IMG/VR virus record: IMGVR_UViG_3300027793_000339
Location: 1 to 20,462 of that record
DNA: 20,462 nucleotides
From: a virus
Reading direction: 5' to 3' (one strand)
Shown here: positions 15,289-20,462 of the stretch, piece by piece
How positions within the stretch are numbered: position 1 is the stretch's first letter
How the letters are laid out: every line of letters begins with the position of its first letter
The notes under the pieces: generated by a model
Told to the model about the DNA's origin: nothing
Seen by the model: the letters and a program-made list of their open reading frames with translations, nothing else
The model's database searches: none
Program-made: the position numbers and the translations under genes

Positions 15289-16041
15289 TCAGGTGCGGGT
15301 CAGGTCGAAGGTGACGTTGCCAGACGGACGGAAGTTGATGCTCACGCTCTGGGCATCATCCGGGTTCACGTTCAGGCTTGCGGAAGTCAGTACAACCTCA
15401 GTCGAGATCGAACGGCTCAGCGTTTCGGACAGCGTGCCACCCGAATACACGGCGTCAATGTAAAGCTTGACGGCGGTGCCGGTTTGACGACGCTGCAGCA
15501 CATCGCTGATCAGACGGTTCGACATAGCCGAGTCGGCATCCGTGAAGTACACGGTGGTCGTGCCAGTAGCATCAGCAAAGCTGGTCACGTAAGTCCTGAA
15601 AGGAGCAAACTGACCATTCGGGACGCCGATGGTGGTTACGTCGATCTCAGCTCGCGTGATCTCCAGGCTCCAGTCCCGAACCTGGGCGATCGGGGCGAAG
15701 GCCTTGTAGACGATGGTGGCCAGCTGGCTGCCAAAGTTGGTCGGAGCAGCGGTTGCAGTAGCAGCCGTGCCGCCAACAGTGCTGGAAAGCGTCATGATCC
15801 CAGTTGCGGGATCATACGTCTTCACGAAGTAGTCGCCAGCCGCGATGGCATTGGTGACAGTCGCACCAACGGGATAGGTGAGGGTCACGGGGTCATCGAC
15901 CTTGAAACCCAGGAAATCACCAACCGTGATATTGCTGCCGGTGGTGGGAAAAGCAGAGGCGCCGAGGCAGGCCTGGGTGTTTGCCGGCTTATACCAGAAA
16001 GCGCCCGAAGTGCCCGTCAGTACCGTGGTGTCACAGGACAT
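15289..16041 (-). CDS. Major tail (tube) protein
   Basis: This 250-residue protein begins at ATG 16041 (MSCDTTVLTGTSGAFWYKPA). It is beta-rich and low in charge, with a Thr/Val/Gly-rich middle and a C-terminal part (TLSETLSRSISTEVVLTSAS and after) typical of tail tube proteins. It sits between the tail terminator and the chaperone and is followed by a strong terminator, as befits the most abundant tail protein. The frame is open to a TTG at 16089, which has a GAGGTG motif ten bases before it and would add 16 residues; I prefer the ATG, which gives a normal N-terminus. The tube role is inferred from order and style. Confidence 0.8.
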   Translation of the reverse strand: MSCDTTVLTGTSGAFWYKPANTQACLGASAFPTTGSNITVGDFLGFKVDDPVTLTYPVGATVTNAIAAGDYFVKTYDPATGIMTLSSTVGGTAATATAAPTNFGSQLATIVYKAFAPIAQVRDWSLEITRAEIDVTTIGVPNGQFAPFRTYVTSFADATGTTTVYFTDADSAMSNRLISDVLQRRQTGTAVKLYIDAVYSGGTLSETLSRSISTEVVLTSASLNVNPDDAQSVSINFRPSGNVTFDLTRT

Positions 16042-16061
16042 GGACTTTGAAGAAATGAACA

Positions 16062-16077
16062 GCAGTGCGGGCACTGC
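16062..16077 (-). other. Small hairpin in the leader of the major tail gene
   Basis: GCAGTG pairs with CACTGC around a four-base loop, about 20 bases before the ATG of the major tail gene. There is no T-run, so it is not a terminator. It could stabilise the mRNA 5' end or tune translation; this is speculation. The rest of the 106-base gap (16042-16147) shows no convincing promoter. Confidence 0.35.
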
Positions 16078-16147
16078 CCGATGTACCAATCCTAGCCACC
16101 ACCTCGTTTCAGGCCGAATGAGAAGCCGTAGCCGGTAAGGTCAGTCC

Positions 16148-16579
16148 TTAGCCGAGATTGGTCGCATCCCAGGAAGCAGACATTCTCGCCATGAAATGCG
16201 GCTGCTCCTGATCCATGTAAAACATCGGACCGGAAATATCGCGAACTCTCACAAAGGTTCCTGTCGCCGGCTTTTTTGTTGAGCCGAGATTCTTCAGGAC
16301 GCAGGAAGCCGTTTCGGCAAGCTGTCTTGCACGCCTTCCGCCATTCCCCTTGCGCGTAAAAATGCGGATGATAATTGCACCGCGAGCGCGATCAAGGCTT
16401 TCTTCGAGAGCGGTTTCACTTGTTAGGCCAAATGTGATGTTGACCATCACGTACTCGCCAGGGGGATCCGGCGACATGGCAATGAGGTTATCAAAGTAGA
16501 TGCTGACAGGGGGAGTGAGCGCAGCAAATGCACTGTTGAGCGGGGTTTCAAGTGCTGCGCAGATTGCTTGGTAGTTCAA
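16148..16579 (-). CDS. Tail terminator-like protein
   Basis: This 143-residue protein starts at TTG (16579-16577), overlapping the previous TGA by four bases (TTGA). No upstream start fits, and the next ATG would remove about 33 residues. It opens MNYQAICAALETPLNSAFAA, a helix followed by beta strands (GEYVMVNITFGL, GAIIIRIFTRKG) and a helix, which is the fold order of phage tail terminator proteins of the gpU/DUF4128 kind. These form the ring that stops tube growth and joins the tail to the head. Its place between a gp10-like protein and the major tail protein agrees. The family name is from memory of the pattern. Confidence 0.7.
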   Translation of the reverse strand: MNYQAICAALETPLNSAFAALTPPVSIYFDNLIAMSPDPPGEYVMVNITFGLTSETALEESLDRARGAIIIRIFTRKGNGGRRARQLAETASCVLKNLGSTKKPATGTFVRVRDISGPMFYMDQEQPHFMARMSASWDATNLG

Positions 16580-17211
16580 TTGACGACCACTCCACTGTCA
16601 CCCTTTCTAAAGGCAAGTCTAACGACGCGCTTCACATCGGCAGACATCTCACCGCCGCGAGCATAGTTTTCATACCAATCACGCTCTGCGGTTGACACAT
16701 TTGTCCCCTGCGGGTCTGGCTTGACATCCCAACGGAATGTAGGCCCTTTTTCCCTGATGCCATATACTGGTTTGAACTCAATTCCACCAACCGGCTTTTC
16801 GGGCGTCTTCGGCTTTATCCACCTGCCTTCAAGAATATCCATTGCATACAGCGCGTATGGCGAAGTATTCACAATTTCAAACACCGTCACTCTTTGCAAA
16901 GCCTTGACAGTTGTTTTCAGCTGTGGAACGTCTTGGATTCTGTAGGGGTATCCCTTGGGTGATGGCTGATTCTTTGCGAAACCACCAAGCGCGTTGGCTC
17001 TCCAGCTATTACGGAAGTCTCCGCTATAGGCCGGACCCTTGGCAGCGAGTCCATTCATGATCTCAGCAGCTGCCCTTCTCGCTGCGTTGTTAATATCTCT
17101 TTTGATCCTTTCTGGAACTTCCGACCATGGCTTGCCGCTGAGGGGATCTTTTTTGCCCCTCCTTGCGATTGTGCTTGGCCTGGGCTTACTCGGCCTTCTT
17201 GGGGTTGCCAT
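16576..17211 (-). CDS. gp10-like tail completion / head-tail joining protein, first paralogue
   Basis: This 211-residue protein starts at ATG 17211 with a very basic N-terminus (MATPRRPSKPRPSTIARRGK). Residues 53-70 (NGLAAKGPAYSGDFRNSW) and the later FEIVNTSPYA and YARGGEMSADVKRVVRLAF match the gp10-like pattern, and also the paralogue at 14019-14609. It stands directly before the tail terminator, the usual location for the protein that completes the tail and docks it to the head. A candidate promoter lies 25-55 bases upstream, so this may be the first gene of a tail sub-operon. No clear Shine-Dalgarno is visible. Confidence 0.75.
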   Translation of the reverse strand: MATPRRPSKPRPSTIARRGKKDPLSGKPWSEVPERIKRDINNAARRAAAEIMNGLAAKGPAYSGDFRNSWRANALGGFAKNQPSPKGYPYRIQDVPQLKTTVKALQRVTVFEIVNTSPYALYAMDILEGRWIKPKTPEKPVGGIEFKPVYGIREKGPTFRWDVKPDPQGTNVSTAERDWYENYARGGEMSADVKRVVRLAFRKGDSGVVVN

Positions 17212-17235
17212 GCCTGGGACTGCAACTCTTGCTTA

Positions 17236-17266
17236 ATTGTAGCCCAACAGGTAATCAAAGTGCCAA
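17236..17266 (-). promoter_or_regulatory. Candidate sigma70-type promoter before the tail completion gene
   Basis: On the minus strand TTGGCA (17261-17266) and TACAAT (17236-17241) each differ by one base from consensus. The spacer is 19 bases, longer than ideal, which lowers confidence. A transcript would start near 17229, about 18 bases before the ATG at 17211. Confidence 0.35.
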
Positions 17267-17271
17267 AAATG

Positions 17272-17550
17272 CTAAACGCGCTTCCAAGTGGCCGAATCGC
17301 TCCAGCTTCCAGCCTTGACGGCTCTGATCGGCTTGTTAGGTAGGCATCCCCTCGGCATCACAGTTGCAGGTCCATCCCACACCGAAATGCTGCCGATGAT
17401 TTCAGCCGTTCGTCCGCTTGGCACTTGAACTACTGCTGGCTCACCGTTCGATCCGTAGACATCGCCAATGACGATCAGATCATTCAGAGCGAGAAGCTGA
17501 AGGATCGGCTTGCGGATCCAGCGGATGAAGCTCCTGTAACCTTCAGTCAT
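17272..17550 (-). CDS. Small phage protein of unknown function
   Basis: This 92-residue protein starts at ATG 17550, chosen because GGAGG lies eight bases upstream. The frame is also open from GTG 17622 (touching the previous stop) and ATG 17580, but neither has such a site. It opens with a basic amphipathic stretch (MTEGYRSFIRWIRKPILQLL) and then a short beta-like domain. It ends with IRAVKAGSWSDSATWKRV, which closely matches the N-terminus of the 681-residue fibre protein next door (IVRAVKSGNWSDPTVW). I do not recognise a family. It could be a small head decoration or fibre-attachment protein. Confidence 0.6.
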   Translation of the reverse strand: MTEGYRSFIRWIRKPILQLLALNDLIVIGDVYGSNGEPAVVQVPSGRTAEIIGSISVWDGPATVMPRGCLPNKPIRAVKAGSWSDSATWKRV

Positions 17551-17622
17551 CGTTGCGCCCTCCGGTGGCGTGATGGTCATGGACCGGGTGCTGCAAGCAC
17601 GCCGGTCCGACCAATCATACAC

Positions 17623-19668
17623 CTACGTCTCAAGAGCGTCTTGCACGATGTCGCCGACCTCCTGGGTGGTTGCACAGTTCGCAACGCGAGAAAGCTCTGG
17701 CGTCAATTCAGTTCGCACTTCATCTGCAATCTGGCCAGGAGTCGGCACTGTTGGCGCGTTCGTCAGGCTCGTAGCCGTATCAGTCAGCGTGACGCGGGCC
17801 AGGGTGTCAGACGGCTTCAGGCGGCTGCTCACCGTGGCGTCGATTCGCGATAGTTCCGTGCTCAGCTCGGCGCGGACCGCTGTGGCATTGTCGGCAGCGC
17901 TGGGGCCTGGGTTGGCCGTGAGCGTGCGGGTGGCCGCGCTCCAGGCCGTGGTGGCGATACTGGCGGCACTCGGCGGCGCCGTGTAGCCGGAAGAGGGCAG
18001 CCGGCTGCTGACGGTGGCATCCAGGTTGCCCAGCTCCGGGGCCAGCTCTGTGCGCACCTGAGCTGCAGTCAGGGTCGAGCGGGTGGCGAGGGCGCCGCCG
18101 GTCCGCTCCAGATCTGCACGGATGGCGGCCACCAATGCCACTTGATCAATGTTCTGGTTGCCAATTGCACCAACAATTGCATTCAAAATTGCCTGACCGT
18201 CATTTTCGTTCAAGATTGACTGTTCAACTGCTGTTGCAATCGCTTGCCGTTCTCCGCTGGTGAGGGAGAAGCCGGTTCTATCAAGGGCGCTGTTGACAGC
18301 GGTGGCAATAGCAGAAGCGGTTGGGGGAGTCGTATAAGAAGAGGTTGCAAGCCTTGTTGAAATTGCAACGTCAAGACGCCCCAGTTCAGTGCTCAGCTCG
18401 GTGCGGACAGCCGTGGCGATCTCGGCCTCTGTCGGCACATCCGGGGCGTTGGTGAGGGTGGTGACGGTATCGGCAAGGGTGACGCGGGCCAGGGTGCCAC
18501 CAGGCGCGAGCCGGCTGCTGACGGCGTCGTCGATCCTGCCAAGCTCAGTTGCCAGCTCCGACCGCACGGCGGTTGCGGCCTCGGCGGCAGTGGGCAGGGC
18601 ATCGAGCTGCGTGTCCAGGTTGGCGCTGGCCAGGCCTACGGCGGCGCGGATGCTGGCGCCATCAATGGCAGCAGTGCCGGTGGTGGCATCAACGGGCACG
18701 CCAAGCGCCACGGACCCGGCAGGGGGGACGGCGCAGGTGCCGGTCAGCTCACCAGCAGGGCCGTAGACCGTGCCGCTGCGGACGTTGCTGGTGGCTGGGT
18801 TGCCGCCTACAGAGTCGGCGGTGTAGAGACTGCGGATGATTCCTGACCCACCTACCCTAACCTGATAGTAAGTAGAAGAAGGGCTGGCTATCCAGCCCCA
18901 TCTTATTGCGTAAATCGGATTGATTCCATTTATTGAAGTCAAAAGCGGGCCGGTTACTAACACTTGAGCGGCACTGCTGGTGCTACTGACACCAGCAGCG
19001 CTGCCCGACGCCGTGATTGTGCCATTCACGGTAAGACTTCCCGCCCCTGTTAAACCGATTCCGGCTGCGACACCGGCATTTACACTTCCAACTACTGAAA
19101 TTGAACCAGTACCATTGCTAAAAATTGCACTTCCGATAGCGGCAGTTACGGTGCCCGTAACATTAACAGTTCCTGAAGATGTGAGTCTAATCGCCTCGGC
19201 ATTGGAAACAGCGGAAACATTGCCTGTGAAGTTAAAAGTTCCTGAAGAACTAACCCTGACGCCACCAGTGTCAGTGGTAGAGCCTAGAATATTGGGTACA
19301 ATTGATCCGACCATGTTTAGGGTGCCGGTGCCGTTGAAAAGTATTCCGACAGCGCCTGCTGATGCTCCATTATGATTTCCATTAAGCTGAACTGACGTAC
19401 CAGTATTGTTAGATACCGTTAAAACTGTTGCAGTGCTTGCGATAGTATTTGCCGTCAGCGTGATTCCATTGGCACTGATTAAAAACCCACCACCCGCCGT
19501 CACCCCCGTCGTACTCGCGTTGCTTATCTGCAGCACCGTCGGGCTGACATCAATCGTCACCGTGAACGTATTGCTATACACATCATCCGCCGCAGTCGGC
19601 AACGCCCCGGTGTTCCACACCGTTGGGTCAGACCAGTTCCCAGATTTGACCGCCCGAACGATTGCCAT
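17623..19668 (-). CDS. Fibre-like protein with beta-helix and tandem repeat modules
   Basis: This 681-residue protein starts at ATG 19668, three bases after the previous stop, with AAGGGG upstream. Residues 1-40 carry a W-S-D-P-x-x-W motif. Residues about 95-240 hold at least five turns of a repeat of the form G-(T/S)-x-x-x-x-G-(S/N)-(V/I) (for example GTFNFTGNVSAV, GTVNVTGTVTAA, GSISVVGSVNAG), as in right-handed beta-helices of phage fibres and adhesins. The last 320 residues repeat A-VR-(T/S/A)-EL-x-x-EL-x-x-(L/I)-D-x-x-(V/I)-S-(S/T)-RL four times, plus a weaker fifth copy, probably helical and trimer-forming. There is no signal peptide. Its place near the head-tail joint suggests a head or neck fibre that touches the host or its surroundings; this is inferred. 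Confidence 0.7.
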   Translation of the reverse strand: MAIVRAVKSGNWSDPTVWNTGALPTAADDVYSNTFTVTIDVSPTVLQISNASTTGVTAGGGFLISANGITLTANTIASTATVLTVSNNTGTSVQLNGNHNGASAGAVGILFNGTGTLNMVGSIVPNILGSTTDTGGVRVSSSGTFNFTGNVSAVSNAEAIRLTSSGTVNVTGTVTAAIGSAIFSNGTGSISVVGSVNAGVAAGIGLTGAGSLTVNGTITASGSAAGVSSTSSAAQVLVTGPLLTSINGINPIYAIRWGWIASPSSTYYQVRVGGSGIIRSLYTADSVGGNPATSNVRSGTVYGPAGELTGTCAVPPAGSVALGVPVDATTGTAAIDGASIRAAVGLASANLDTQLDALPTAAEAATAVRSELATELGRIDDAVSSRLAPGGTLARVTLADTVTTLTNAPDVPTEAEIATAVRTELSTELGRLDVAISTRLATSSYTTPPTASAIATAVNSALDRTGFSLTSGERQAIATAVEQSILNENDGQAILNAIVGAIGNQNIDQVALVAAIRADLERTGGALATRSTLTAAQVRTELAPELGNLDATVSSRLPSSGYTAPPSAASIATTAWSAATRTLTANPGPSAADNATAVRAELSTELSRIDATVSSRLKPSDTLARVTLTDTATSLTNAPTVPTPGQIADEVRTELTPELSRVANCATTQEVGDIVQDALET
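17680..18595 (-). repeat. Internal repeats of the fibre gene
   Basis: Five related coding units (about 18515-18595, 18350-18425, 17990-18065, 17815-17885 and 17680-17725) encode the VR-x-EL-x-x-EL...SRL module. Some DNA stretches are nearly identical; for example GTGACGCGGGCCAGGGTG (plus strand) occurs at 17789-17806 and 18479-18496. Such repeats can recombine and change fibre length. Confidence 0.75.
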
Positions 19669-19671
19669 GAC

Positions 19672-19965
19672 TCACAGCCCCTTTGCATCAATGAACGCCT
19701 GAGCCGCTGCCTCCAGCGCCTGCAGGAATCCAGCCACCGCTGGGTCGCTCGCAGCAGCCTCCACCGCATCGCCATAGACCACCGCCTGCGCTGCATCATC
19801 CAGGCGCTCCGGGCCATCCGGGCCCGCCCGGTAGGGCGTCAGCCGCACTGCAATGCTCACGCCCATCCCATCGGCGTGCCACATCGGAGACAGCGCCAGG
19901 TTTGCCGCCAGCCGGTCAAAGACCTTGCCGTCGCGCTCAACAGGTCGGTTGGTGTGGAGAGCCAT
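19672..19965 (-). CDS. Small acidic protein of unknown function
   Basis: This 97-residue protein starts at ATG 19965 (MALHTNRPVERDGKVFDRLA), four bases after the stop of the preceding gene. The frame is open to 20106, but an earlier start would overlap that gene by about 137 bases. The N-terminal half looks beta-stranded (GMGVSIAVRLTPYR). The C-terminal half is an Ala-rich acidic helix ending AFIDAKGL. I do not recognise a family. It ends three bases before the fibre gene, so the two are probably translated together; it might be a fibre partner or chaperone, inferred only from position. Confidence 0.6.
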   Translation of the reverse strand: MALHTNRPVERDGKVFDRLAANLALSPMWHADGMGVSIAVRLTPYRAGPDGPERLDDAAQAVVYGDAVEAAASDPAVAGFLQALEAAAQAFIDAKGL

Positions 19966-19969
19966 CGGA

Positions 19970-20462
19970 TCAGGTGTAGGTGTGGCCTGCTCGGCCGGTC
20001 CAGGTGACGTTGACTGCCGTGCCCTTGCTGGTGCGGACGCCAGCAGCGTTGTAGATGCTGCGGGTGATAGTCCAACCAACTGAAGATTCGGCCAGGCCAT
20101 AAACACCGCGACCGACGTAAATAACGCCTTGGGTGTCTGTATCGACTCTGACCTCCTTCACTTCTCTGGCTCTTTCCGGCAGCTGAGTTGGATCACTTGT
20201 ATCCACCACCATGATAGACCTGCCGATAACAGAGTGAAGTATTGGTTTTGAGCCTCTGTGCGTCAGCGGAGTGATTATCTTGGCTGTGATAATCAACTCA
20301 GCCTGAGCGTATTCAATGCAATCATCTGGCTTTGGAAAATAGTCGCCAAGATACGAAGCTGGAATCAGAAACTTTGTATCCGTGATTCTGATTTCACCAT
20401 TCACGTCATCCGGCGCTACATTCAACGGAATGACAGATGTAGTGACTCTCGTGTCTGCGACG
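19970..20462 (-). CDS. Phage structural protein, 5' end cut by window edge
   Basis: The frame is open from the right edge to TGA at 19972-19970, giving at least 163 residues. A TTG at 20425 could serve as a start, but the sequence upstream (VADTRVTTSVIPL) reads as sensible protein, so the gene most likely begins outside the window. The visible part is beta-rich, with a Pro-rich segment (DYFPKPDDCIEYAQAELII) and a C-terminal unit ending GVRTSKGTAVNVTWTGRAGH plus three residues. I do not recognise the family. Its position before the fibre and neck genes suggests a head or neck component. Confidence 0.65.
   Translation of the reverse strand, partial: VADTRVTTSVIPLNVAPDDVNGEIRITDTKFLIPASYLGDYFPKPDDCIEYAQAELIITAKIITPLTHRGSKPILHSVIGRSIMVVDTSDPTQLPERAREVKEVRVDTDTQGVIYVGRGVYGLAESSVGWTITRSIYNAAGVRTSKGTAVNVTWTGRAGHTYT

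Noticed and set aside
15206-15289. N-terminal extension of the tail chaperone from ATG 15289
   Set aside because: It would translate through the terminator hairpin and add a Phe/Leu-rich sequence unlike a chaperone.
16042-16147. Promoter in the gap before the major tail gene
   Set aside because: TAGGAT resembles a -10, but no acceptable -35 or extended -10 lies at the right distance.
19966-20106. Upstream extension of the 97-residue protein
   Set aside because: It overlaps about 137 bases of the preceding open gene, and the extra residues are low-complexity. ATG 19965 fits the packed gene order.
1-20462. tRNA genes, CRISPR arrays, integrase or attachment sites
   Set aside because: No cloverleaf, no regularly spaced direct repeats and no recombinase gene were seen. 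The only flanking direct repeats are those around the tnpB element.

Overview
The window is the structural (tail) part of a tailed bacteriophage or prophage. Every protein gene reads on the minus strand, so transcription runs from the high-coordinate end to position 1. No sheath or contractile baseplate genes are seen. A tail assembly chaperone with a -1 frameshift and a 2466-residue tape measure protein point to a long non-contractile (siphovirus-like) tail. General protein style, and a TnpB of the stand-alone IS1341 type, suggest a cyanobacterial (Synechococcus/Cyanobium-like) host. That is an impression from memory, not a proof. No host gene, tRNA, integrase or CRISPR array is visible, so free phage and prophage cannot be told apart.

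Layout in order of transcription: an upstream gene cut by the right edge (19970 to beyond 20462); a 97-residue protein; a 681-residue fibre-like protein with a beta-helical N-terminal half and a repeat-rich C-terminal half; a 92-residue protein; a tail completion (gp10-like) protein; a tail terminator; the major tail protein, followed by a strong intrinsic terminator; the tail assembly chaperone with its frameshifted G-T-type extension (A AAA AAA slippery site at 14834-14840), followed by a second terminator; a second, paralogous gp10-like protein; the tape measure protein, with an embedded peptidoglycan-hydrolase-like domain; a tnpB element; then a minor tail protein, an NlpC/P60-like protein, a central tail-tip (J-like) protein, and a final tail gene cut by the left edge. 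Genes are tightly packed, often with 4-base start/stop overlaps, and no gene-free stretch exceeds about 110 bases.

The most remarkable object is the tnpB element (about 5247-6616). It sits exactly at the 3' end of the tape measure gene. The last ten codons plus stop of that gene occur twice, once on each side of the element, and both encode SMKTRKRLGL-stop. The first three codons are identical. Every later codon, including the stop, differs and is synonymous. The element therefore appears to carry a recoded replacement for the gene end it displaced. The displaced original lies exactly where the TnpB guide RNA would take its guide. This is the arrangement expected of an RNA-guided homing element that keeps its host gene intact and protects itself from its own nuclease.
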